Positions 45,446 through 54,366 of a DNA stretch of 64,000 bases are shown here, in pieces. Origin of the DNA: Alicyclobacillaceae bacterium (GTDB taxonomy: Bacteria; Bacillota; Bacilli; Kyrpidiales; Kyrpidiaceae); assembly GCA_029961045.1 (NCBI GenBank), contig JASBVN010000008.1, forward strand, positions 1-64,000. Reading direction: 5' to 3'. Under the pieces are notes generated by a model. That model was not told the DNA's origin. It did not search any database and worked only from the letters and a program-made list of their open reading frames with translations. The position numbers and the translations under genes are program-made. The stretch's first letter is position 1. The number at the start of each line of letters is the position of its first letter.

Positions 45446-45474
45446 TTCCCGCCGCCGGGCGATCTTAGTATAAT
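45446..45474 (+). promoter_or_regulatory. Putative promoter for the reductase gene
   Basis: A perfect TATAAT (45469-45474) with TTCCCG (45446-45451) at 17 bp. The start codon follows 40 bases later. Confidence 0.5.
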
Positions 45475-45514
45475 GGTGTCGGTATTTTGGGACTTGCGAC
45501 GAGGAGGAAAAGGG

Positions 45515-46528
45515 ATGCCCGAACAACTGGAACATTGCAGGGAACAAGACGAGATTTTCGATGTCACCATCATAGGCGGGGGTCCGACCGGTCTGTTTGC
45601 GGCCTTTTACGCCGGCGTACGGGATATGAAGACCAAGATCATCGACAGCCTCCCGCAATTGGGGGGCCAGCTGGCGGAGTTATACCCGGAAAAATACATT
45701 TACGACGTAGGCGGTTTTCCGAAGGTGCGGGCGAAGGAACTGGTCGAACGGCTGATCGAGCAAGCCTTCCAGTACCATCCTGAAGTGTGCCTGAATGAAC
45801 AGGTGCAAGACCTCCGCAAGCGGGAGGACGGGATCTTCGAACTGCGGACCAATCAGCGGGTCCACCTGAGCCGGTCCGTGATCATCACCGCCGGGATCGG
45901 ATCTTTTACGCCGAGGCCGCTGCCGGCGGAGGGGGCCCAGCGGTTCGAGGGGCGGGGCGTGTACTACTACATCGACAACTTGGAGAAATTCCGCGGCCTG
46001 TCCGTCTTGGTGGTGGGCGGTGGAGATTCGGCGGTGGATTTTGCCCTGATGCTGGAACCGGTGGCCGAGAAGGTCACCCTCATCCACCGGCGAGACCAGT
46101 TCCGGGCCCACGAGGACAGCGTGAAGAAGCTGTTCGCTTCCAAGGTGGAGGTCAAAACCTTCTATGAGCTAAAACGGGTTCACGGGGAGGACGCCATTGA
46201 ACGGGTGACCATCGTCCACAATAAGACGGGGCAAGAGATGGATCTTCCGGTCCAGGCGATCATCTCGGGACTGGGCTTCTCCGCCTCCCTCGGGCCCATC
46301 TTGAACTGGGGACTGAAGATGGAGGACAACGCCATCGTGGTCAACACGAAGATGGAAACGAACATTCCCGGAGTGTATGCCGCCGGGGACATCGTGACGT
46401 ATCCAGGAAAGCTGAAGTTGATTGCGACCGGTTTCGGCGAGGCGCCGACGGCGGTCAACAACGCGAAAACATATCTCGACCCGCAGGCGAAGTTGTTCCC
46501 CGGCCACAGCAGCAACCGCAAAGAGTAG
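45515..46528 (+). CDS. Ferredoxin--NADP reductase type 2 (YumC-like)
   Basis: A TrxB-like flavoprotein of 337 residues. FAD motif [20 protein letters not shown], the [24 protein letters not shown] block typical of type 2 ferredoxin-NADP reductases, NADP motif [15 protein letters not shown], and C-terminal [23 protein letters not shown]. It lacks the CxxC of thioredoxin reductase, which supports the FNR call. Its own promoter and a following terminator make it a single-gene unit. Start ATG 45515 has GAGGAGG. Confidence 0.92.
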   Translation: MPEQLEHCREQDEIFDVTIIGGGPTGLFAAFYAGVRDMKTKIIDSLPQLGGQLAELYPEKYIYDVGGFPKVRAKELVERLIEQAFQYHPEVCLNEQVQDLRKREDGIFELRTNQRVHLSRSVIITAGIGSFTPRPLPAEGAQRFEGRGVYYYIDNLEKFRGLSVLVVGGGDSAVDFALMLEPVAEKVTLIHRRDQFRAHEDSVKKLFASKVEVKTFYELKRVHGEDAIERVTIVHNKTGQEMDLPVQAIISGLGFSASLGPILNWGLKMEDNAIVVNTKMETNIPGVYAAGDIVTYPGKLKLIATGFGEAPTAVNNAKTYLDPQAKLFPGHSSNRKE

Positions 46529-46559
46529 GTGCGGCGCCCGGCGCCGCGCCGCCGCAAAG

Positions 46560-46592
46560 TCGCCCGGCGGAGGGTCGCCCGGGCGATTTTTT
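46560..46592 (+). terminator. Rho-independent terminator after the reductase gene
   Basis: TCGCCCGG (46560-46567) / CCGGGCGA (46579-46586), 8 bp, 11-nt loop, followed by six T. Confidence 0.82.
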
Positions 46593-46651
46593 CACGCCGG
46601 CACAGGGGTCGCACCGAGGCAAAGAAGCGGAGAAAAAGGCGGGGTTGTGAA

Positions 46652-47509
46652 ATGTCGGCTCGGATTTTGGACGGAAAACAACTCGCCGCCGCCGCCCGGC
46701 GGCGGATTCGGGAAGAAGTGGAGGATCTGAAAAACACCCGCGGGGTCGTTCCCGGGTTGGCGGTGCTGTTGGTCGGCGACGATCCCGCTTCCCACAGTTA
46801 TGTCCGCGGCAAGGAGCGGGCCGCTGCTGAAGTCGGGATTTATTCCGTGGTGGAGCGGTTGCCGGCCGACTTGCCCCAAAGGGATCTTCTCGAAAAAATC
46901 GAGGCGTACAACGCAGATCCCCGCATTCACGGCATTCTCGTCCAGCTGCCGTTGCCCGATCAAATTTCGCCGGAGGCGGTGATCGCCGCCATCCGGCCCG
47001 ACAAGGATGTCGACGGCTTTCATCCGTGGAACGTCGGGCAGCTGTACAGCGGTGGGGAGGGATTTGTCCCCTGTACGCCCGCCGGAATTCTCGAAATGAT
47101 CCGGTCTACCGGGGAGCCGGTCGCCGGCCGCCACGCCGTCGTCGTCGGGCGGAGCGGCATTGTGGGCCGCCCGGTGGCCCAACTGTTGTTGCAAGAAAAC
47201 GCCACGGTGACGATCTGCCACTCCCGGACCCGGGATCTGGCCGCGTTCACGCGACAAGCGGACATCCTCGTGGCGGCGGCCGGCCGTCCCGGATTGATCA
47301 CCGGGGAGATGGTCAAGCCCGGCGCGATGGTCATCGATGTAGGGGTGAACCGGGTGGACGGGCGGCTGGTGGGAGACGTCCGGTTCGACGAGGTCCGGGA
47401 GGTGGCCGGATGGTTGACGCCGGTTCCCGGAGGAGTCGGGCCCATGACCATCACCATGTTGTTGTATAATACCCTGTGGAGCGCGAAACGCACGGTGAAC
47501 GGAACATGA
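46652..47509 (+). CDS. folD: Methylenetetrahydrofolate dehydrogenase/cyclohydrolase FolD
   Basis: Interconverts methylene-, methenyl- and formyl-tetrahydrofolate, linking to the glycine cleavage product in this window. The 285-residue protein has SYVRGKERAAAEVGI (catalytic Lys in the Y-x3-K pattern), VQLPLPDQIS, DVDGFHPWNVG, VVGRSGIVGRPVA and TPVPGGVGPMT. Start ATG 46652, preceded by a weak GCGGGG. Overlaps xseA by 4 bases. Confidence 0.95.
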   Translation: MSARILDGKQLAAAARRRIREEVEDLKNTRGVVPGLAVLLVGDDPASHSYVRGKERAAAEVGIYSVVERLPADLPQRDLLEKIEAYNADPRIHGILVQLPLPDQISPEAVIAAIRPDKDVDGFHPWNVGQLYSGGEGFVPCTPAGILEMIRSTGEPVAGRHAVVVGRSGIVGRPVAQLLLQENATVTICHSRTRDLAAFTRQADILVAAAGRPGLITGEMVKPGAMVIDVGVNRVDGRLVGDVRFDEVREVAGWLTPVPGGVGPMTITMLLYNTLWSAKRTVNGT

Positions 47510-48891
47510 CGGAGGAACAGGTCGCCGTCCTGACCGTGTCGGAGTTGACCGTCTATGTGCGCGAATTGCTCGAAGGGGATCCCCTCCTTCAGGACGTCTG
47601 GGTCGTGGGCGAAATCTCCAATTTTGTCCACCATTCCAGCGGACATATGTACTTTTCCTTGAAAGACGCCCAAAGCCGGATTCGGGCGGTGATGTTTGCC
47701 GGGCGGAATCGCCGCCTCGCCTTCCGGCCGGAAGACGGCATGAAAGTGATCGCCCGGGGCCGGGTGTCGGTGTTCGACCGGGACGGAAATTATCAACTGT
47801 ATGTGGAACACATGCAGCCGGAGGGCGTCGGGTCCCTGTACATGGCCTTCTTGCAGACCAAAGAGCGCCTCGAGAAGGAAGGCTTGTTCGATGCGGCCCG
47901 CAAACGTCCCTTGCCTCCGTATCCCCGTGCGATCGGCGTGATCACTTCGCTGGAAGGGGCGGCGGTGCGCGACATCGTAACCACCCTCCGGCGCCGTTAT
48001 CCACTGGGGAGAGTGGTGATTTTCCCGGCCCTCGTTCAGGGGCCGGAAGCTCCCGCTTCCCTGGTGGAGGCGTTGAGGGCGGCCAACGCATACGGGGAGT
48101 TAGACGTGATCATCATCGGGCGGGGCGGCGGATCTCTGGAGGAATTGTGGGCCTTTAACGAAGAGGCGGTGGCCCGGGCCATCGCCGAATCGGCGGTGCC
48201 GGTGGTCTCGGCGGTGGGCCATGAAACGGATGTCACGATTGCGGATTTTGTCGCCGATCTGCGGGCCGCTACCCCGACGGCGGCGGCGGAGTTGGTGGCC
48301 CCCCACGCGGTCGAGCTGAGGAGGCGGCTGGACGAAGCCCGGCGCGCCATGGTGGACGGGATCCTCCGCCGGCTGCGGGAAAGGCGCGACCGCCTGGACA
48401 GCCTTTTGAGCCGGCCGGTTTTGCGCCGGCCTGGCCAGTGGATCGAAGGGCGGAGACAGGTGGTGGACACCCTCCACAGCCGGCTGCAACAGGCGCTGTG
48501 GAAGGACGTCTACAGGCGGAGGCGGGGCTTAGCTCGCCTCGAGGAGACCCTCGGCCGGAGCGGTCCCCGGGAGCAGATTCAAAGGGCGATGCGGCGGGTG
48601 GAGGGATTGGAACAACGATTGCGCTTTCACATGGCGAACCGGGTGCAGAAGGCGGTTCACAGGTTCGAACGGCAGGTGGACAAATTGCAGGCCCTCAGCC
48701 CACTGGCCGCTCTAAAACGGGGGTGGAGCTTGGCGTACCGGCCCGACCGGAGGCAAGTGGTGCGCCATGTCTCCCAAGTGGCTCCCGGCGACGCGATCCA
48801 CCTCCGGCTGGCGGGAGGCTGGGCGGATTGTCAAGTTTGGGGCGTCGAGGAGGAATCGGATGATGGCCAGGGGGACGGAAGAAGGGCGTGA
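47506..48891 (+). CDS. xseA: Exodeoxyribonuclease VII large subunit
   Basis: Single-strand exonuclease large subunit. The 461-residue protein has the OB domain (VWVVGEISNF, SGHMYFSLKD), the catalytic core with VITSLEGAAVRDI, IIIGRGGGSLEELWAFNEE, VSAVGHETDVTIADFVADLRA and TPTAAAEL, then a long coiled coil. Start ATG 47506 in an ATGA overlap with folD. Confidence 0.95.
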   Translation: MTEEQVAVLTVSELTVYVRELLEGDPLLQDVWVVGEISNFVHHSSGHMYFSLKDAQSRIRAVMFAGRNRRLAFRPEDGMKVIARGRVSVFDRDGNYQLYVEHMQPEGVGSLYMAFLQTKERLEKEGLFDAARKRPLPPYPRAIGVITSLEGAAVRDIVTTLRRRYPLGRVVIFPALVQGPEAPASLVEALRAANAYGELDVIIIGRGGGSLEELWAFNEEAVARAIAESAVPVVSAVGHETDVTIADFVADLRAATPTAAAELVAPHAVELRRRLDEARRAMVDGILRRLRERRDRLDSLLSRPVLRRPGQWIEGRRQVVDTLHSRLQQALWKDVYRRRRGLARLEETLGRSGPREQIQRAMRRVEGLEQRLRFHMANRVQKAVHRFERQVDKLQALSPLAALKRGWSLAYRPDRRQVVRHVSQVAPGDAIHLRLAGGWADCQVWGVEEESDDGQGDGRRA

Positions 48892-49144
48892 ACCGGCGGG
48901 AGCGCCGGAAGCCGGCGGAGCGGAACCTTCCAGTTTTGAAGAGGCGATGACCCGCCTGGAACGGATTGTCCAGGAATTGGAAAATGGCCAGCTGGCACTG
49001 GAAGATTCCATTGCCCGGTTTCAGGAGGGCATCCTGTTGGCCAAATGGTGCCGGGAACAGTTGGACCGGGCTGAACAGCGCATCGAGGTGCTGCTTCAGC
49101 AGGACGGCGGCGGGTGGGAAAGCCGGCCTTTGGAAGAAGAGTGA
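48860..49144 (+). CDS. xseB: Exodeoxyribonuclease VII small subunit
   Basis: A 94-residue partner of XseA with the helical hairpin SFEEAMTRLERIVQELENGQ and LALEDSIARFQEGILLAKWC. An N-terminal Gly/Ala/Glu-rich extension of about 25 residues is longer than usual. Starts inside the end of xseA after GGAGG. Confidence 0.94.
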   Translation: MMARGTEEGREPAGAPEAGGAEPSSFEEAMTRLERIVQELENGQLALEDSIARFQEGILLAKWCREQLDRAEQRIEVLLQQDGGGWESRPLEEE

Positions 49145-49152
49145 GGTCAGCC

Positions 49153-50046
49153 ATGGACGAATCATTGGCATCCTTCTGGAATGCGTGCGTACAGGCGGTG
49201 GAAGAGGCTCTGGACGCCTTGGTCCCGGCGGGGGAAGGAGTGGAGCGCCTGCGCGAGGCCATGCGGTACAGCCTCCTGGCCGGAGGAAAACGGCTCCGGC
49301 CGGTGCTGGCGATGGCGGCGTGCGAAGGGGCGGGCGGGTCCGCCTTCGATGCCGTTCCCGCGGCCTGTGCCCTGGAGATGGTTCACACCTACTCGCTGAT
49401 TCACGACGACTTGCCCGCCATGGACGACGACGACGTGCGTCGGGGCAAACCGACCAATCACAAAGTTTTTGGGGAGGCCTTGGCCATCCTGGCGGGGGAC
49501 GCTCTGCTGACGGAGGCTTTTTCGGTCCTGGCCCGAGCTCCCTACCCGGCGGAAATCCGGGCCAGATTGGTGGCGGAATTGGCGGAAGCCGCCGGGAAAG
49601 ACGGGATGGTGGGCGGGCAAGTACTGGACATCGCCGCGGGCGGGCGGACCGGCCGGGGAGCGGAGGATGCGGCGATCCTCCCGGAATTGCACCGCCGGAA
49701 GACCGGGGCCCTCATCGCGGCGTCCGTCCGGATGGGCGGGATTTGCGCCGGAGCGGAGGAGCCGGTCCTGGCGGTGCTCACGGAATACGGCCGGGCGGTG
49801 GGGCTGGCCTACCAAATCGTCGATGATCTGTTGGACGTCGAAGGCGACCCGCAGGTCTTGGGAAAAACGGCGGGCCGGGATGCCGCCCTCCGAAAACTCA
49901 CGTGGCCGTCGGTGTTCGGGGTCGAGGAAGCCAGGCGGGAAGTGGACCGGCTCACCGAAACGGCGGTGGCCGAGGCGTCGAAGCTGGCCGGCCGGGGGGC
50001 CCATTTGTGCGCCATCGCCCGGTACTTGGCCGTTCGCAACCGCTGA
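49153..50046 (+). CDS. ispA: Polyprenyl (farnesyl/geranyl) diphosphate synthase
   Basis: A trans-prenyltransferase making farnesyl diphosphate. The 297-residue protein has LAGGKRLRPVL, the first Asp-rich motif LIHDDLPAMDDDD, GDALLTEAF, GGQVLDI, KTGALI and the second motif YQIVDDLLD. It follows xseB by 8 bases and precedes dxs, the usual Bacillus order. Start ATG 49153. Confidence 0.94.
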   Translation: MDESLASFWNACVQAVEEALDALVPAGEGVERLREAMRYSLLAGGKRLRPVLAMAACEGAGGSAFDAVPAACALEMVHTYSLIHDDLPAMDDDDVRRGKPTNHKVFGEALAILAGDALLTEAFSVLARAPYPAEIRARLVAELAEAAGKDGMVGGQVLDIAAGGRTGRGAEDAAILPELHRRKTGALIAASVRMGGICAGAEEPVLAVLTEYGRAVGLAYQIVDDLLDVEGDPQVLGKTAGRDAALRKLTWPSVFGVEEARREVDRLTETAVAEASKLAGRGAHLCAIARYLAVRNR

Positions 50047-50087
50047 TCGCTCCGGAGGACGCGGCGTTCCGGGCCGCGTTCCTTTCA

Positions 50088-50117
50088 TTGTGACGCCGTC
50101 TCGCCCTGTGTTATAAT
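50088..50117 (+). promoter_or_regulatory. Sigma-A promoter for dxs
   Basis: TTGTGA (50088-50093), an 18-bp spacer and the extended -10 TG-T-TATAAT (50109-50117), about 110 bases before dxs. Confidence 0.72.
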
Positions 50118-50225
50118 GCCTACAGTTTGAGTACCTACCGTTTAGCCGGTCGATCTCGCCGGGAACCGGCGGCCTTGATCCGCGGAGTCCCGGGATCGGA
50201 AAATCGCGAAAGTGGGGCGGTGTGC

Positions 50226-52151
50226 GTGCTCCTCGACCGGGTTGACAGTCCTTCCGATCTCAAGCGCCTGTCTTTGGCGGAACTGCAACAGCTGGCCGGC
50301 GAAATCCGGCAATTTTTGATTGAACAACTGTCCGTGACGGGAGGCCATTTCGGCCCCAACCTGGGCGTAGTGGAACTGACCCTCGCCCTCCACCGGGTTT
50401 TTGACAGTCCGGTGGACAAGATCATTTGGGACGTCGGGCACCAAGCCTATGTGCATAAAATTGTGACGGGCCGGAAACACCGTTTTCCGACCCTTCGGCA
50501 GTTCGGGGGGATGTCCGGATTTCCGAAACGGAAGGAGAGCCCCCACGACGCTTTTGGAACGGGGCACGCCTCCACGTCGATTTCCGCCGCCCTCGGTATG
50601 GCGGTGGCCCGGGATCTCCGCGGCGAAAAGCACCACATTGTAGCGGTGATCGGAGACGGCGCCATGACCGGCGGGATGGCCTTCGAGGCCTTGAATCACG
50701 CCGGCCACCTGCGGAAGAAATTGATCGTCGTTCTGAACGACAACGAGATGTCGATCGCGCGGAACGTCGGCGCGATTTCGAACTATTTGGCAAAACTGCG
50801 AACCGACCGGACCTATTCGAAGGTCAAGGCGGAACTGGAACAGTTGCTGAAGCGGATTCCCTCCATCGGGGACAAAATGGTCAAGACTCTGGAACGGGCA
50901 AAAGACAGCGTCAAATACTTTTGGGTGCCCGGGATGTTGTTTGAGGAACTGGGCTTCACCTATTTCGGCCCCGTCGATGGACACGATCTCGGCGGGTTAA
51001 TCCGGATCCTCGAGACGGCCAAAGCGTGTTCCGACCCCGTCGTGTTACACGTGGTGACGCAAAAGGGCAAGGGGTACGGCCGGGCGGAGGAGGCCCCGGA
51101 CAAACTCCACAGCGTGACGCCCTTCAACCCCGCGACGGGCAAAATGATGAAACCGGTCAAGGCGGCGGGACCGAGTTACACGAGTGTATTCGGGGACGCC
51201 TTGGTGGAATTGGCCAAACAGGACCGGCGAATCGTGGCGATCACCGCGGCTATGCCCGGAGGAACGGGTTTGACGAAATTCGCCGCCCAGTTTCCGGAGC
51301 GGTTTTTCGACGTGGGCATCGCCGAGCAGCACGCGGCCACTTTGGCGGCCGGCCTGGCGGCGGCGGGGATGCGGCCGGTTTTTGCGGTGTATTCGACGTT
51401 TTTGCAGCGGGCGTACGACCAGGTGATTCACGACGTCTGCATTCAAAACCTGCCCGTGGTCTTCGCCGTGGACCGCGCGGGCCTGGTCGGGGCGGACGGG
51501 GAGACGCACCAGGGGGTGTTCGACGTCGCCTACCTGCGGGCCGTGCCGAACATGACCGTGATGATGCCCAAGGACGAAAACGAGTTGAGGCACATGCTGT
51601 TCACGGCCCTCCAGCAACCCGGACCAGTGGCGGTGCGCTATCCTCGGGCGGAGGGACGGGGGGTGCCCCTGGACAGGGACTGGAAAACGATTCCGATCGG
51701 ACAAGCCGAGATCGTTCGCCGGGGGGATGCGCGGGCGGCTGTCCTCGCCCTCGGGCCGATGGTCGAGGTGGCGGAAGCGGCGGCCGACCTTTTGGAAAAG
51801 GAGGGACTCCGGCCCGTGATCGTCAACGCCCGCTTCGTCAAACCCCTGGACCGGGAGTTGATCCTGCGGCTGGTGCGGGAGGGGTACGGCCTCGTCACCG
51901 TGGAGGAAACGGCTCTGGCCGGCGGGTTCGGATCGGCGGTGCTGGAATTGTTGGAGTCGGAGGGGTGCGCGGGGACGGCGGTTCGGCGCCTTGGGCTTCC
52001 GGACCGGTTTATCGAACACGGTAGCCGGGAGGAATTGCTGCAAGCCGTGGGCTTGACTGCGGAGGCCGTCGCGCGGGCGGTGCGGGAAGTCGCGGCCGCG
52101 GCTTCCGGCGGAACGGCCCGGGTTTCCCTCGGGCCCGCGGCGGGACAGTGA
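50226..52151 (+). CDS. dxs: 1-deoxy-D-xylulose-5-phosphate synthase
   Basis: First enzyme of the MEP isoprenoid pathway, thiamine diphosphate dependent. The 641-residue protein shows [29 protein letters not shown], the TPP motif [31 protein letters not shown], and [15 protein letters not shown] in the transketolase-like domain. GTG 50226 gives the family start [15 protein letters not shown] and has GGGGCGG upstream; GTG 50220 is also in frame. Opens a dense run dxs-tlyA-nadK-argR-recN. Confidence 0.96.
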   Translation: MLLDRVDSPSDLKRLSLAELQQLAGEIRQFLIEQLSVTGGHFGPNLGVVELTLALHRVFDSPVDKIIWDVGHQAYVHKIVTGRKHRFPTLRQFGGMSGFPKRKESPHDAFGTGHASTSISAALGMAVARDLRGEKHHIVAVIGDGAMTGGMAFEALNHAGHLRKKLIVVLNDNEMSIARNVGAISNYLAKLRTDRTYSKVKAELEQLLKRIPSIGDKMVKTLERAKDSVKYFWVPGMLFEELGFTYFGPVDGHDLGGLIRILETAKACSDPVVLHVVTQKGKGYGRAEEAPDKLHSVTPFNPATGKMMKPVKAAGPSYTSVFGDALVELAKQDRRIVAITAAMPGGTGLTKFAAQFPERFFDVGIAEQHAATLAAGLAAAGMRPVFAVYSTFLQRAYDQVIHDVCIQNLPVVFAVDRAGLVGADGETHQGVFDVAYLRAVPNMTVMMPKDENELRHMLFTALQQPGPVAVRYPRAEGRGVPLDRDWKTIPIGQAEIVRRGDARAAVLALGPMVEVAEAAADLLEKEGLRPVIVNARFVKPLDRELILRLVREGYGLVTVEETALAGGFGSAVLELLESEGCAGTAVRRLGLPDRFIEHGSREELLQAVGLTAEAVARAVREVAAAASGGTARVSLGPAAGQ

Positions 52152-52170
52152 GGAAAGAAGGGCGCGAGCG

Positions 52171-53022
52171 GTGGGCGAGCGGGAACGTGTGGACGTTTTG
52201 CTGGTGGAAAGAGGTTATTTTTCCACGCGGGAGAGGGCCAAGGCGGCGGTGATGGCCGGCCGGGTGTTCGTCGGCGGGCGGCGAGTCGAAAAGGCGGGGA
52301 CCCGGGTCGGCCGGGACGAGGCGATTGAGGTGCGCGGCCAGGATCCGCCGTACGTCAGTCGGGGCGGCCTGAAGTTGGAGAAGGCGCTGCGGGAGTTCGG
52401 CGTTTCGGTGCAAAATCGGGTGGCCCTGGACGTGGGTGCTTCCACCGGCGGGTTTACGGATTGCCTCCTCCAACACGGGGCGCGGTTGGTTTACGCCGTG
52501 GACGTGGGGTACGGCCAGTTGGCGTGGAAGCTGCGGAGCGATTCCCGGGTGGTACCGGTGGAGCGGACCAATGCCCGGTATTTGAGGCGCGAGGATCTGC
52601 CCGGGCCTCCCCCGGATTTGGCGGTCATGGACGTTTCTTTTATCTCGGTGCGCCTGCTGTTTCCGGTTCTCCGCCGCCTTCTGCCCCCGGGAGGGGACCT
52701 GATCGCCTTGATCAAACCCCAATTTGAAGCCGGCCGGGAAGCCGTGGGCCGGAGGGGCGTGGTCAAAGATCCGGATGTTCATATCCGGGTGTTGGAAGAG
52801 GTGGGGCGGGCCGCCGAAGAGGCGGGGTTTGCCGTCGAAGGGCTCACCTTCTCCCCGATCGCCGGCGGAGAGGGGAACATCGAATTTTTGATGCACCTCC
52901 GGACGGGGGAAGGCGCTGCGGAGGGCCGGTGGCGGAACGCCGTGCCGGATGTGGTCGGGCGGGCCCACGCCGTCCTGCGCGCCGGAGCGGGGGAAACCGA
53001 AGAACAGGGGGAACGCGCGTGA
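52171..53022 (+). CDS. tlyA: TlyA family rRNA methyltransferase/putative hemolysin
   Basis: A 283-residue protein with an N-terminal S4 RNA-binding domain (RVDVLLVERGYFSTRERAKA) and an FtsJ-type SAM methyltransferase domain (DVGASTGGFTDCLLQHGA, MDVSFISVRLL, IKPQFEAGRE). TlyA in mycobacteria 2-prime-O-methylates rRNA; the Bacillus relative is YqxC. Start GTG 52171. Overlaps nadK by 4 bases. Confidence 0.93.
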   Translation: MGERERVDVLLVERGYFSTRERAKAAVMAGRVFVGGRRVEKAGTRVGRDEAIEVRGQDPPYVSRGGLKLEKALREFGVSVQNRVALDVGASTGGFTDCLLQHGARLVYAVDVGYGQLAWKLRSDSRVVPVERTNARYLRREDLPGPPPDLAVMDVSFISVRLLFPVLRRLLPPGGDLIALIKPQFEAGREAVGRRGVVKDPDVHIRVLEEVGRAAEEAGFAVEGLTFSPIAGGEGNIEFLMHLRTGEGAAEGRWRNAVPDVVGRAHAVLRAGAGETEEQGERA

Positions 53023-53882
53023 TCCAGTCGATCGGCCTGGCGGTCAATCTCGACAAACCCAACGCCACCGAAATCGCCTCCGCCTTGACGGAGTCCATCA
53101 CCGCCCGGGGAAGGCGGGTGTTTGTGGACGAAGCCGCGGCGGCGGCCATCGGCAGGCCGGATTTGGGGCTGTCCCTCGACGCTTTTCCCGGCCGGGTGGA
53201 CGTGGTCTTCATTCTCGGGGGGGACGGAACCCTGCTCGGATACGCCCGGCGTTTTGCCCGCCACGGCCTCCCCCTTTTAGGGTTCAACCTGGGGCATCTC
53301 GGTTTTCTGTCCGAAGCGGAACCGGGAGATCTCGATCAAGCCGTGCACCGGGTGCTGGAGGGGAACTTCGACCTGGAACAGAGGATGATGCTCGAGGCGG
53401 AGGTCCGCCGGCAGGGCCGCCTCGTCGACCGGCTGTTGGCCTTAAACGATTTTGCCGTCGGAAAGGGGTCCCTCGGTAGGATGGCGACCCTGAGGGTCGA
53501 CGTGGACGGCATGTATGTGGACCGGTTTGCGGGCGACGGCCTGATCGTCTCCACTCCCACCGGTTCGACGGCGTACTCCCTCTCCTGCGGCGGGCCCATC
53601 GTCGTCCCCCACCTGGAAGTCGTGATCCTGACGCCCATCTGTCCCCACACCCTCAGCGCTCGGCCCATGATCGTTGCGGCGGACCGGCCGATTCGCATTC
53701 TGGCCTTGGCCAATCATTCCGACCTCGGGTTGTCTGCGGACGGTCAAGTGCATCTGCGGCTGCAGCCGGGCGACGAGATCGTCGTACAGAAGTCGCCCTA
53801 TTATACCACCTTGGTCCAGTGGCGCGAACGCCGGTTCTTCGACGTGCTCCGGCAGAAGCTCCGGGGGGCGGAAGACCGTTGA
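53019..53882 (+). CDS. nadK: NAD kinase
   Basis: Phosphorylates NAD to NADP. The 287-residue protein has FILGGDGTLLGYARRF, GFNLGHLGFLSE, LALNDFAVGKG (the NE/D motif, here Asn-Asp) and DGLIVSTPTGSTAYSLSCGG. Start GTG 53019 overlaps the tlyA stop. Confidence 0.95.
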   Translation: MIQSIGLAVNLDKPNATEIASALTESITARGRRVFVDEAAAAAIGRPDLGLSLDAFPGRVDVVFILGGDGTLLGYARRFARHGLPLLGFNLGHLGFLSEAEPGDLDQAVHRVLEGNFDLEQRMMLEAEVRRQGRLVDRLLALNDFAVGKGSLGRMATLRVDVDGMYVDRFAGDGLIVSTPTGSTAYSLSCGGPIVVPHLEVVILTPICPHTLSARPMIVAADRPIRILALANHSDLGLSADGQVHLRLQPGDEIVVQKSPYYTTLVQWRERRFFDVLRQKLRGAEDR

Positions 53883-53895
53883 AAGGGCGATGGAG

Positions 53896-54342
53896 ATGAA
53901 AGGGCGGCGTTTGATGAAAATCCGGGAGATCGTCGCGTCCCGGGAGATCGAAACCCAGGAAGAGCTGGTCCGCGCGCTCCGGGAGAGCGGGTTCCAGGTG
54001 ACCCAGGCGACCGTGTCCCGGGACATCAAGGAACTGCGGCTGATCAAAACCCCGACGGGAGACGGGCGGTACGTGTACGCCCTTCCGCCGGAGCAGCCGG
54101 GATCCAGCGAGGCCCGTTTGCGGCGCATGCTGCCCGAGAGTTTCGTAGCGATGGACCGGGCGGAAAATTTAATCGTCATGAAAACGTTGCCGGGCAACGC
54201 CCATGCCGTCGCGGCACTGGTCGACAATTTGGAATGGACGGAAATCATGGGAACCATCGCCGGGGACGATACCATTTTGATCATTTGCCGGTCGGCGGCG
54301 CAGGCGGAGGCGGTGGAACAACGGTTTCACGATATGGTGTAA
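53896..54342 (+). CDS. argR: Arginine repressor ArgR/AhrC
   Basis: A 148-residue ArgR: winged helix with TQEELVRALRESGFQVTQ and ATVSRDIKELRLIK, and C-terminal oligomerisation/arginine-binding domain with KTLPGNAHAVAALVDNL and IAGDDTILIICRS. Represses arginine synthesis and activates catabolism in Bacillus. Lies before recN, the conserved position. Start ATG 53896; ATG 53890 is possible. Confidence 0.95.
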   Translation: MKGRRLMKIREIVASREIETQEELVRALRESGFQVTQATVSRDIKELRLIKTPTGDGRYVYALPPEQPGSSEARLRRMLPESFVAMDRAENLIVMKTLPGNAHAVAALVDNLEWTEIMGTIAGDDTILIICRSAAQAEAVEQRFHDMV

Positions 54343-54366
54343 CACCTCGGAGAAGGGGCGGTCCTC

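Noticed and set aside
47465-47470. TATAAT inside the 3-prime end of folD as an xseA promoter
   Set aside because: No acceptable -35 at 16-18 bp, and folD-xseA are translationally coupled by an ATGA overlap.
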